A stretch of 64,000 nucleotides of DNA from an uncultured Roseovarius sp. (lineage in GTDB: Bacteria > Pseudomonadota > Alphaproteobacteria > Rhodobacterales > Rhodobacteraceae): assembly GCA_947496175.1 (NCBI GenBank), contig CANMBU010000003.1, forward strand, positions 1,000,651 through 1,064,650, given 5' to 3'. A model generated the notes under the pieces. That model did not search any database, was not told the origin of the DNA, and saw nothing but the letters and a program-made list of their open reading frames with translations. Each line of letters opens with the position of its first letter. Positions within the stretch are counted from its first letter, which is position 1. Made by a program: the position numbers and the translations under genes. Positions 52,398-60,697 of the stretch are shown here, piece after piece.

Positions 52398-53191
52398 CGG
52401 AATGGGAGGTCTTTGCGGTCAAATACGCCGACCGCAACGCACGCACACGCGCCGACAGCTTTATCTTGGATGACAACCATGACGCCCCACATGCCATGGA
52501 CTACTTCATCTGGGTCCTGCGCCACGACAGTCGTGTGATCATCGTAGACACCGGCTATGACGAGGCCGAAGGCACCGCGCGTGGCCGTCCCATCCGGATG
52601 TCTCCGACAGAGGCTCTGGCCCCTCTGGACATCGACCCCAAGGCCGTTACGGATATCATTGTCACGCATCTGCACTATGACCACGCTGGCGGGCTGCATC
52701 TTTTTCCAAACGCACAAATCCACCTGCAAGCGGCGGAAATGGAATATGCCACGGGTCCCTGCATGTGCCACGACACCCTGCGTATGCCCTTCACCGCCGG
52801 CCATGTTTGCGAGACAATCCACCGGCTGTACAATGGCAAGGTCAGTTTCTATCGCGGCGATCACCAATTGGAAGACGGCCTCAGCCTGCACCTGATCGGC
52901 GGCCACTCTCGCGGGCTACAGGCGGTACGTGTGCACACCTCCGCAGGCTGGATGGTGCTGGCCTCGGACGCGTCTCATTTCTATGAAAACGTGTTGAGAT
53001 CCAAACCCTTCCCCATCGTTGTGGATGTGGAGGACATGCTAAGCGGTTACGACACACTCAAACGTCTTGCAGGCCGGCCAGAACTTATCATTCCGGGCCA
53101 TGACCCGCTTGTGCGAGACCTGTTTGAACTCGGCCCGGCGGATCACATCACCCGCCTCGACCGCGGCCCGATCAAGGATGTTCCCCTGTGA
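52394..53191 (+). CDS. MBL-fold hydrolase of the N-acyl-homoserine lactonase type
   Basis: 265 residues. The zinc motif is VTHLHYDHAGG (H92, H94, D96, H97) with a later H in GGHSRG, D in ASDASHFY and H in IPGHDPL, the arrangement of AiiA-type lactonases. Position between an ABM gene and otnK, overlapping both by 3-4 bp, suggests the real substrate may be a sugar-acid lactone and not a signal molecule; this is an inference. Confidence 0.85.
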   Translation: MTEWEVFAVKYADRNARTRADSFILDDNHDAPHAMDYFIWVLRHDSRVIIVDTGYDEAEGTARGRPIRMSPTEALAPLDIDPKAVTDIIVTHLHYDHAGGLHLFPNAQIHLQAAEMEYATGPCMCHDTLRMPFTAGHVCETIHRLYNGKVSFYRGDHQLEDGLSLHLIGGHSRGLQAVRVHTSAGWMVLASDASHFYENVLRSKPFPIVVDVEDMLSGYDTLKRLAGRPELIIPGHDPLVRDLFELGPADHITRLDRGPIKDVPL

Positions 53192-54417
53192 AGATCGGCG
53201 TCATCGCAGACGACTTCACCGGTGCCTCCGACATTGCGCTTACCCTCGCCGAAGGCGGGATGCGCACAGCGCAGTTCATCGGCGTGCCCGATGCGCCTGC
53301 GCCATCAGTCATTGAGGCTGGCGTGGTGGCCCTGAAAACCCGAACCTGCCCGATTGATCAGGCGGTGGAAACATCTCGCGCCGCCTGTGACTGGCTCATA
53401 GACCAAGGTGCCACCCAGATCATCTTCAAGGTCTGCTCCACCTTCGACAGCACCGATACCGGCAATATCGGCCCCGTGCTGGACGCGCTTGCCGCGCGGC
53501 TGAACGCCCCTCGCACGATCACCTGCCCCGCTTTTCCGGAAAACGGGCGCAGTGTCTATCAGGGGCATCTCTTTGTGAAAGATACGCTTTTGAATGAAAG
53601 CGGCATGCAAGACCATCCGCTCACGCCTATGCGCGACGCCGACCTGCGCCGTGTCCTTGCGCGCCAAAGCCAGCAAAAGATCGGCCACGTCCCTGCCTTG
53701 ACCGTCTTGCAAGGCGCAGACGCCATCAAAACAGCGCTTCCCGCCACGGGCCATACCATCGTCGATGCCATCCGCGACGATGACCTCATGGAAATCGGCA
53801 AAGCCGTGCAGAACGAAGTCCTCCTTTGCGGCGGGTCCGGCATTGCCCTGGGCCTGCCTGTCAATTTCGGAGCCAGCCCCGGCACGCCAGACTGGCAAGC
53901 GATCACAGGTCCTGGCGCAGTTCTTTCGGGGTCATGCAGCATCGCCACGCGCGCGCAAGTCACCCGTTTCAAAGCCAAGGCACCTAACAAGGAAATCACG
54001 GCTGAAGACGTACTTGATCATGGCTTCTCAGCAACCGACCTTGCCGATTGGGCGCTGGCCCAACCCAGCGCGCCCCTGATCTATTCCTCTGCCGACCCCA
54101 GTGTAGTTCGTGCCGCTCAAGACAAATACGGCCAGGACACCGTGGCCCACGCGATAGAGGCGCTTTTCTCCGACCTCGCGAAATCCCTGGTCGCAAACGG
54201 CCTATCACGTCTTGTGGTGGCAGGCGGCGAAACCTCGGGCGCAGTGGTGTCGGGGTTGAAAGTGAATGTGCTGCAAATCGGTCCACGCCTTGCCCCCGGC
54301 GTACCCGCCCTGCGCCTTGAGCAGGACCGCCCCATTGCATTGGCCCTCAAGTCCGGCAATTTTGGCGATGAGGATTTCTTTGCCAGCGCGCTGGCTCGAA
54401 TGGAAGGCAACCCATGA
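53188..54417 (+). CDS. otnK: four-carbon acid sugar kinase, 3-oxo-tetronate kinase type
   Basis: 409 residues. The DUF1537 kinase has ADDFTGASD (7-15) at the N-terminus, a PAFPENGR/LNESGMQDHPLTPMRD region and a C-terminal GGETSGAVVSGL nucleotide segment. OtnK phosphorylates 3-oxo-tetronates so that OtnC can decarboxylate them to dihydroxyacetone phosphate. It starts with GTG overlapping the upstream stop and precedes otnC by 4-bp overlap, so the pair is coupled. Confidence 0.9.
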   Translation: MKIGVIADDFTGASDIALTLAEGGMRTAQFIGVPDAPAPSVIEAGVVALKTRTCPIDQAVETSRAACDWLIDQGATQIIFKVCSTFDSTDTGNIGPVLDALAARLNAPRTITCPAFPENGRSVYQGHLFVKDTLLNESGMQDHPLTPMRDADLRRVLARQSQQKIGHVPALTVLQGADAIKTALPATGHTIVDAIRDDDLMEIGKAVQNEVLLCGGSGIALGLPVNFGASPGTPDWQAITGPGAVLSGSCSIATRAQVTRFKAKAPNKEITAEDVLDHGFSATDLADWALAQPSAPLIYSSADPSVVRAAQDKYGQDTVAHAIEALFSDLAKSLVANGLSRLVVAGGETSGAVVSGLKVNVLQIGPRLAPGVPALRLEQDRPIALALKSGNFGDEDFFASALARMEGNP

Positions 54418-55058
54418 GTGAAGAGGCCAAACTGCGCGAAGAGATTTGCGCCATTGCCAAGTCGATGTTTGACCGCGGCCTGACCTGCGGCGCCTCCGGG
54501 AACATCTCGGCACGGCTCTCCGATGGCACGCTTCTTATGACGCCGACGGGGAGTTCATTGGGGTTTCTCGACCCGGCGCGGATCAGCCATTTGGACGAGA
54601 CCATGACGCATCTCTCCGGCGATCCGCCAACCAAGGAGATCCCGCTGCATGCGGCCTTCTACGAGACCCGCACCGGCACCGGCGCCGTGGTGCATCTGCA
54701 TTCCACCCATTCCGTGGCGCTCTCGGTGCTGCCAGACACCGACCCAGACGACGTGCTGCCGCGCCTCACGCCCTATTCGCTGATGCGCCTGGGTCGGGTG
54801 AAGCTCCTGCCCTTTTTCCTGCCCGGCGATGCCGCGATGGGTGAGGCCGTACGTGGTCTCGCAGGCAAACGCGCCGCCGTGCTTTTGGCCAATCACGGCC
54901 CGGTGGTGGCAGGCAAAGACCTCTGGGCGGCGGTCTATGCGATGGAAGAACTGGAAGAGACGGCGAAGCTGGCGCTGTTGACCCGTGGAGCAAACCCGAG
55001 GCTTTTGCAGGAGGCTGAGGTGCAAGCGTTGGCGGCGAAGTTTGATTTGGATGTGTGA
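54414..55058 (+). CDS. otnC: class II aldolase/adducin protein, 3-oxo-tetronate 4-phosphate decarboxylase
   Basis: 214 residues. Class II aldolase fold: phosphate loop ASGNISARLSDG, zinc histidines in VHLHSTHS and a later ANHGPVVAG. Next to otnK it fits the decarboxylase making dihydroxyacetone phosphate from the tetronate phosphate. The usual partners otnI and ltnD are missing; the divergent operon may provide the oxidation step. Its start overlaps otnK by 4 bp. Confidence 0.88.
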   Translation: MSEEAKLREEICAIAKSMFDRGLTCGASGNISARLSDGTLLMTPTGSSLGFLDPARISHLDETMTHLSGDPPTKEIPLHAAFYETRTGTGAVVHLHSTHSVALSVLPDTDPDDVLPRLTPYSLMRLGRVKLLPFFLPGDAAMGEAVRGLAGKRAAVLLANHGPVVAGKDLWAAVYAMEELEETAKLALLTRGANPRLLQEAEVQALAAKFDLDV

Positions 55059-55346
55059 AGGATGTGACGGTACGGTCCTTTGATCAAAAACACGGCCCCC
55101 GCGAAGGTTATCCTCTTTGAGCGCTTTCAGTTCCCAAAACCGGAGCCGCGCGATGGCCAGACCGCGGGATGGCGGGCTTCCGTAAGTTGAGAACACTCTA
55201 TGTTTGCTCGATCCGCAAAACCTATGAACGACGTATTGACGTCTACCAATCGCCAGCCCGTTGGGGCGGTCTGGCGATCGCGCGGCGGGCCTGCGGCCCT
55301 TGATTCCGCGCGAGGTTGCTAATGGCCAGTACGAACCCCATACCTA
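55059..55346. other. non-coding stretch after otnC with an R2-type fragment
   Basis: About 290 bp. The first 180 bp holds short GC-rich palindromic bits; the last part is the R2-like hairpin at 55249-55310. No terminator with a T-tract is evident for the otn operon. Confidence 0.5.
55249..55310. repeat. R2-type fragment (copy c)
   Basis: ATCGCCAG (55249-55256) and CTGGCGAT (55271-55278) form a hairpin, followed by GCGGCGGGCCTGCGGCC and TTGATTCCGCGC, which match the right flank of the R2 copies at 16583 and 29549. Only the right-hand module is kept. Confidence 0.65.
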
Positions 55347-55553
55347 CTACAAACCGATAAGTTCTACACAGTTTAATTCGTAGAACAAATATGCCCAAGA
55401 AACAGCAAGGAGCAGGCCGAAAGAGCCGGACACAATTGCAAATGAAGTTTTTCCGTATTTCCTCAAGGCGAAGGAGATAGCCAATGAAACAAGGGCAATT
55501 AACCAGCTTTCCCAATCAAGATAGGTGGAGCGTAAGCACTCGTCATAAGTCAT
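55347..55553 (-). CDS. hypothetical small membrane protein
   Basis: 68 residues, MTYDECLRSTYLDWESWLIA at the start, with two hydrophobic segments (about 17-31 and 37-56). GGAG precedes the ATG by about 11 nt. The DNA is poorer in G+C than the neighbours and the 3' end lies next to the R2 fragment, so it may be an acquired or decaying gene. No family recognised. Confidence 0.4.
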   Translation of the reverse strand: MTYDECLRSTYLDWESWLIALVSLAISFALRKYGKTSFAIVSGSFGLLLAVSWAYLFYELNCVELIGL

Positions 55554-55674
55554 TATTCGTCGGCTCCGTTCAGACCTAGCTTCACGAAGCTAAGCCAGCG
55601 TCGATCAAGACACAAACGGCAGCAAAGTCCGCACAGCTTGCCTAAAGGCCTCTCTGAGAATGCGCCACTGTGCC

Positions 55675-57333
55675 CTACGCCCGCGCCTTCAACCCCGCCG
55701 CGCGCATCTCGCTCAGGGATTGCCGCGGTGTCAGCGCCTCGGGTGACACGTTCAAATCCAACACAGCCCCAGTTTCCGATGCCAGCGCCCGATCAAACGC
55801 AGCCGCAAAATCCTCCGTTCTCTCAACCCGCTCGGCGTAAAACCCATATGCCTGTGCCAAGGCTGAGAAATCCGGGTTCACCATCGTCGTGCCCGACACC
55901 CGCTCGGGGAAATGCCGCTCCTGATGGGCGCGGATGGTGCCGTAGATGCCGTTGTTGACAATGAGCACAATGGGCTGTGCCCCCGCCTGTGCCGCAGAGG
56001 CCAATTCCTGGCAATTCATCTGGAAATCGCCGTCGCCGGCGAAACAGACCACGCAGCGGTCCGGGTGCGCCACCTTGGCCGCAATCGCGGCTGGCAGGCC
56101 ATATCCCATGGCCCCCGATTGTGGTGCAAGCAGTTTGGCCTTGGCCCCAAATTGCAGGAATTTGTTGGGCCACACGGCAAAGTTTCCCGCCCCATTGGTC
56201 ACAATCGCATCCTGAGGCAAAACGCGGCGCAAATATGCGGACACCTGCCCCATATCCACCGGCGAGGGCAAATCGGGCAGCTCCAGACTGCCCTCATAGG
56301 CCGCACGCGCCTCTGCGCGCCATGCCGCCCAAGCACTGCGCACGGGGCGCAACGCGTGGGCAAAGGCGTTCGGTCCTGCAACCAGCCCCAAACGCGGCGC
56401 ATAAATCTTGCCGATCTCCGCCGCATCAGGATGCACATGGATCACTGTCTGACGCGGCTCGGGCACATCGAAAAGCGTGTAGGCATCGGTGGTCATCTCG
56501 CCAAAGCGGATGTTCACGGCCAACACCACATCCGCGCGGCGGATAAGGTCTTTGACATGCGGCGGCATGCCTACCCCGGCCTCTCCGGCATAGCATTCCG
56601 AGTGATTGTCAAACTGATCCTGATAGCGAAAGGCCGCCACCACGGGGATGTCAGAGGCCTCCGCAAAGGCTTGCAGATTTGTGCGGCCTTCTGCTGTCCA
56701 GTTGCACCCGCCTGTGATCACCAAAGGGCGCTCTGCGGCCTCCAGTATCACACGTGCCTGGGCCAATCCGTCTGATGTCGGCGCAGGCTCGGCCATCTTA
56801 AACGGCCCGCTCAGCGGAGCGACCTCAGTGAGCGAGGTCAGCATATCCTCAGGCAGCGCGATCACCACCGGCCCGGGCCGCCCGGACAGCGCCACGGACC
56901 ACGCCCTTGAGAGGATTTCTGGGATCCGCTCTACCCGGTCAATCTCAACCGCCCATTTGGCCATCGTGCCAAACACCGCGCGGTAATCGACCTCCTGAAA
57001 CGCCTCGCGGCCCTTCTGATCGGTGCCCACCTGCCCCACAAAAAGCAGCATCGGCGCGCTATCCTGCCGGGCCGTGTGCACGCCGATGGAAGCATTCGTC
57101 GCCCCCGGCCCGCGCGTCACCAGACAAATGCCCGGGCTGCCCGTGAGCTTGCCGTAGGCCGCCGCCATAAACGCGGCCCCGCCTTCGTTGCGGCACAGCA
57201 CGAAATCAAGCTGACCTTGGGTGTCATAAAGCGCGTCGAGTACCGCGAGATAGCTCTCTCCCGGCACACCAAAACTCTTGCTCGCGCCCAAAGCGACAAG
57301 GCTTTCGACCAGAAGCTGACCTCCGTTGCGCAT
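55675..57333 (-). CDS. thiamine-pyrophosphate-dependent enzyme, acetolactate synthase-like
   Basis: 552 residues from the ATG at 57333 (MRNGGQLLVES), with GAGGAC upstream; a TTG at 57348 is further upstream. Three-domain TPP enzyme: catalytic glutamate in CRNEGGAAFMAAAYGK, central domain about 190-320 and C-terminal cofactor motif GDGDFQMNCQELASAAQAG...IVNN. No FAD-site signature that would fix it as acetolactate synthase. Substrate is probably a 2-oxo acid, unknown. Next upstream gene is pirin-like, 57 bp away. Confidence 0.85.
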   Translation of the reverse strand: MRNGGQLLVESLVALGASKSFGVPGESYLAVLDALYDTQGQLDFVLCRNEGGAAFMAAAYGKLTGSPGICLVTRGPGATNASIGVHTARQDSAPMLLFVGQVGTDQKGREAFQEVDYRAVFGTMAKWAVEIDRVERIPEILSRAWSVALSGRPGPVVIALPEDMLTSLTEVAPLSGPFKMAEPAPTSDGLAQARVILEAAERPLVITGGCNWTAEGRTNLQAFAEASDIPVVAAFRYQDQFDNHSECYAGEAGVGMPPHVKDLIRRADVVLAVNIRFGEMTTDAYTLFDVPEPRQTVIHVHPDAAEIGKIYAPRLGLVAGPNAFAHALRPVRSAWAAWRAEARAAYEGSLELPDLPSPVDMGQVSAYLRRVLPQDAIVTNGAGNFAVWPNKFLQFGAKAKLLAPQSGAMGYGLPAAIAAKVAHPDRCVVCFAGDGDFQMNCQELASAAQAGAQPIVLIVNNGIYGTIRAHQERHFPERVSGTTMVNPDFSALAQAYGFYAERVERTEDFAAAFDRALASETGAVLDLNVSPEALTPRQSLSEMRAAGLKARA

Positions 57334-57389
57334 GACCACGGTCCTCAAAGTGACAGTTGCGGCACCCTAGACCGGGGCGCGCGCGATCT

Positions 57390-58364
57390 TCAACCGCCGT
57401 TTCGCTGCGGCCATTCCTTGGGCCGTGTCCTCTCCAGCTCAGGTGGGATCGGAATGTACTCCTCTGTGTCCCCGGGCGGAAGGTGAAACGGCCCGCTGTC
57501 CCAATCGGCGGCATTCCAAGCTTCTTTGGCTTCCTCGATCCGGTCCTTGGATGACGATACGAAATTCCACCAGATATAGCGCGGCTCATTAAGTGTTTCA
57601 CCGCCCAGCGCCATCAGCCGCGCGCCCTGTGCACCAGCCTTCACGCTGATCATGTCACCGGGTCGAAACACCATCATGCGCCCGGCCTCAAACACGTCTC
57701 CTGCCACCTCAATGCTGCCCTGGGTGACATAGATACCGCGGTCCTCATGATCATCCGGCAGGGGAAACTGCGCATCTGGGGCCAGCGTGACATCGGCATA
57801 GAAAATCTCGGACTGCATGGTCACAGGGCTGGCCGCGCCCCAGCCTGTGCCCAGGATCAGCTTCGCATCGGCCCCGCCATCCGCTATCTCAGGCAGCGCT
57901 TCTTGCTTGTGATGCTCGAAATCCGGGGCCATGTCCTCGCGGTCCTCGGGCAAGGCGACCCAGGTCTGGATGCCAAAAAGCTTGTGGCGCGTGGCGCGTG
58001 TCTCATCACTGGTGCGTTCAGAATGCGTCACACCCCGCCCCGCCAGCATCCAGTTGACCTCTCCGGGATAGATCATCTGATGCGTGCCCAAGCTATCGCG
58101 ATGCTCAAACTCGCCCTGATAGAGATAGGTCACGGTGCCCAGCCCGATATGCGGATGCGGGCGCACATCAATACCGCCATCGGTGATGAACTCTGCGGGA
58201 CCCATCTGGTCAAAGAAGATAAAGGGCCCGACCATCTGCCGCTTTGGGCTGGGCAAAGCGCGGCGCACCTCAAACCCGCCCAGATCACGGGCACGCGGGA
58301 TGATCAGAGTTTCAAGCTGTCCGCTATTGGGGCATTCGGGCGAATGTGTTGGGTTCCAGCTCAT
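57390..58364 (-). CDS. pirin family protein
   Basis: 324 residues. Bicupin with the metal-binding HPHIGLGTVTYLYQGEFEHRDSLG region (pirin signature) and GRGVTHSERT in the N-terminal cupin. Bacterial pirins may be quercetinase-like dioxygenases or act as redox-sensitive regulators. Its ATG overlaps the stop of the upstream VOC dioxygenase gene by 4 bp, hence coupled translation and probably a shared substrate class such as quinones or catechols. Confidence 0.92.
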   Translation of the reverse strand: MSWNPTHSPECPNSGQLETLIIPRARDLGGFEVRRALPSPKRQMVGPFIFFDQMGPAEFITDGGIDVRPHPHIGLGTVTYLYQGEFEHRDSLGTHQMIYPGEVNWMLAGRGVTHSERTSDETRATRHKLFGIQTWVALPEDREDMAPDFEHHKQEALPEIADGGADAKLILGTGWGAASPVTMQSEIFYADVTLAPDAQFPLPDDHEDRGIYVTQGSIEVAGDVFEAGRMMVFRPGDMISVKAGAQGARLMALGGETLNEPRYIWWNFVSSSKDRIEEAKEAWNAADWDSGPFHLPPGDTEEYIPIPPELERTRPKEWPQRNGG

Positions 58365-59308
58365 GCGATAATCCTTTCATCTGTGATGTCGGGCAGGCCA
58401 GCCTCGATCTTGTCCCGCAGTGGTTCATACCGTGTGGGCAGTTTCAGCGCCTGCCCCAGATTGGCGGTATCCTCATCCCGGTCAAAGCCCGGCTCGTTGG
58501 TGGCGACCTCGAACAAGACGCCGCCCGGCGTGCGGAAGTAAATGGCCCAGAAATAGTCTCGGTCAATCACCGGCGTGACCTGATAGCCCGTATCGAGGAG
58601 TTGCGCGCGCACGGCGAGCTGCGCGGCGCGGTTTTCCACGGCAAAGGCGATGTGATGGACAGAGCCTGCGCCCTGATCCGCGGGGTTCGTACCGGGCAAT
58701 TCCTGTAGGTCAATCGTGTCCGCCGCATTGCCGCCCTCGATGATAAACCGGGTCAGGTCGCCTTCAGTGTCGGCCTTTTGATACCCCATGAAACTCAGCA
58801 GCTCTGCGGTCGCCACACTTTCCTGCAACGCGAACCGCGCGCCGTGAAAGCCAAGGATGCCGACATCCTCGGGCACATCCGCTCCGGTCCAGGGGGTGCG
58901 CCCACGTGGATCAGTTTCCACCAACGCAAAACCGTCCCCATCCGGGCCGTCAAAGCTCAGACGGGTCTCACCAAAAGATGTGCTCTCTTCCAGCCCGGTC
59001 ACCCCTGCCGCCACGAAGCGTTTGGACCAATAGGGCAACGCCCCATGCGGGACGGCAAATTCCGTCACGCCAACCTCGCCCACACCGCGCCGTCCCCGTG
59101 GCATCGCGCCAAAGGGAAAGGTCGTCATGACCGAGCCGGGGGTGCCGGTCTCATCGCCGAAATAGAGGTGATAGACCTCCGGCGCGTCAAAATTGACGGT
59201 CTTCTTGATCCGCCGCAGGCCAAGGATTTGCGTGAAGAACGCATTGTTCAGATTGGCGTCGCCCGCCATCGAGGTGACGTGATGCAGGCCTTTGATCTCT
59301 TTGATCAT
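58361..59308 (-). CDS. VOC-fold ring-cleaving dioxygenase
   Basis: 315 residues, two tandem VOC domains (about 5-135 and 150-300) as in PcpA/LinE-like hydroquinone dioxygenases. Metal-site pieces are GLHHVTSMAGD, SVHHIAFAVENR and GVLFEVATNEPGF. With pirin it may open an aromatic hydroquinone ring, though the physiological substrate is unknown. It is the first gene of a two-gene unit on the minus strand. Confidence 0.88.
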   Translation of the reverse strand: MIKEIKGLHHVTSMAGDANLNNAFFTQILGLRRIKKTVNFDAPEVYHLYFGDETGTPGSVMTTFPFGAMPRGRRGVGEVGVTEFAVPHGALPYWSKRFVAAGVTGLEESTSFGETRLSFDGPDGDGFALVETDPRGRTPWTGADVPEDVGILGFHGARFALQESVATAELLSFMGYQKADTEGDLTRFIIEGGNAADTIDLQELPGTNPADQGAGSVHHIAFAVENRAAQLAVRAQLLDTGYQVTPVIDRDYFWAIYFRTPGGVLFEVATNEPGFDRDEDTANLGQALKLPTRYEPLRDKIEAGLPDITDERIIA

Positions 59309-59455
59309 GATGTCCTCCTGAAAGGGTCATGTGTTCGGAGGACAGGTAAAGCGTTTTGGTGGATAGGTATAGACGCACAGATGTAGAGTTTTTGTGCGAA
59401 TGCGCACATCTTTGTTAGGATGGGGGCTCACCCCACCACGTGCAAGACCTGGAAA

Positions 59456-59522
59456 GGCGGGGTGAAACCCCGCCCTACATCACTTAATGTCTCGAATATG
59501 TAGGGTGGGCATTCTGCCCACC
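59456..59522. repeat. double hairpin (GGCGGGGT and GGGTGGGC type) repeat
   Basis: Two hairpins, GGCGGGGT-GAA-ACCCCGCC (59456-59474) and GGTGGGC-ATTCT-GCCCACC (59504-59522), with inverted flanks CTACAT and ATGTAG facing each other. The GTAGGGTGGGC form is a known extragenic palindrome seen in many bacteria. It lies between the ketopantoate-reductase-like gene and the VOC gene on the minus strand. Confidence 0.75.
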
Positions 59523-59532
59523 ATCGCGGGAG

Positions 59533-60582
59533 CTACCCCTTCGCCCTGTTCCGCTCCAGCTGCTTGTCCACCGTCGCCACGGTGGCCTCCACCTCGGGGT
59601 GGCTCATGCCAGCACTCTTGGAGACTTGCTGCACCAGACGGTCCACGCGTTCAATCTGTGTCGCTCCTGCCGCGATGGCCCGGGCCGCCGAAGATGGTTT
59701 GAGAAGGTTCTGCGCCGCATTGGCGTATTTTTCAAACGGCACCATGTCGGCGCCATCCGCGCCAAGGCTCTCGGCCAGTTTGACCACATAGGCATAGACA
59801 TCCGCCGACAGGTCCGGGTCGCTATGCACCGCGTCCTTGATCGCGCGCGGCGCGCCGTCGGTGATGCAGCGGTAATTGCCGGTGAGCAGCATGGACCACT
59901 TGGCCAGCGGCACAAAAAGCGAGTCGAACGCCTTCAATTTCACCGGCACATCCTTGCCCTCAATCGTCACACCCGCGATATCCGCCTCCAGCGTGTCGAG
60001 GATTGCGTTATGGCCCGCATCGGGAAAGCGCGCGGCTTTGAAATTCGTAGGCAGGCCGACATGCAGGACATTGGCCTTTTCCTCTGGCGGGCGGAAGGCC
60101 TGCGGGTCGGGGCTGCAGAGTGTGACAAGATCGGGGTTGAACCCGTCCCAGACCTCCGGGTCGGCAAAGGCGGCTGTGAGATCGGCCTCTTTCAGCTGCG
60201 GAATACGCTTGAGATAGGGCAAAGGCGGCATGTTCATGATCGACAGGCATGGCTTGCCCGATTCCGCCACACGGCGCATCAAGTCCTTCAACACTGGCGT
60301 GCTGTATTGCGGCTCCTGCATCGCGAGACCGATCATGTCATAGGCGGTGGGATCCGCATTTTCGGGCGTCACCGCACCCACCTTGCCCGGCAGATCCTTG
60401 GAAAAGATCGAACGGTGGTCCTCTTCGCCCTTGAGCTTGATGCGCACCTCGGTGCCCTCGGCATTGATCAGCGCCGCCGTCGCCTCGCGGCAGACAAGGT
60501 CCACATCATGCCCGGCCATTGCCATTTTGGTGCCAAGCAAAGAGCCATAAGAGGCTCCGAGAATCAGAATTTTATAGGCCAT
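59533..60582 (-). CDS. ketopantoate reductase-like NAD(P)-dependent enzyme
   Basis: 349 residues from the ATG at 60582 (MAYKILILGASYGSLLG). An N-terminal Rossmann fold is followed by an ApbA/PanE-type helical domain (FDSLFVPLAKWSMLLTGNYRCITDGAPRAIKD). Longer than typical PanE (about 300), so a related 2-dehydropantoate 2-reductase-like dehydrogenase with another substrate is possible. Divergent from the quinone oxidoreductase gene across 115 bp. Confidence 0.72.
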   Translation of the reverse strand: MAYKILILGASYGSLLGTKMAMAGHDVDLVCREATAALINAEGTEVRIKLKGEEDHRSIFSKDLPGKVGAVTPENADPTAYDMIGLAMQEPQYSTPVLKDLMRRVAESGKPCLSIMNMPPLPYLKRIPQLKEADLTAAFADPEVWDGFNPDLVTLCSPDPQAFRPPEEKANVLHVGLPTNFKAARFPDAGHNAILDTLEADIAGVTIEGKDVPVKLKAFDSLFVPLAKWSMLLTGNYRCITDGAPRAIKDAVHSDPDLSADVYAYVVKLAESLGADGADMVPFEKYANAAQNLLKPSSAARAIAAGATQIERVDRLVQQVSKSAGMSHPEVEATVATVDKQLERNRAKG

Positions 60583-60697
60583 GTGAGGTCCCCTGATTGT
60601 GCTGTGCCGCGTCTTTTGAGACGACGGCATGTGGTGAAAAACTTGTATCTCTGTGCCGCATGTGGTCACAAGCAGCAAAGCGATCAAGGAGGATGCG

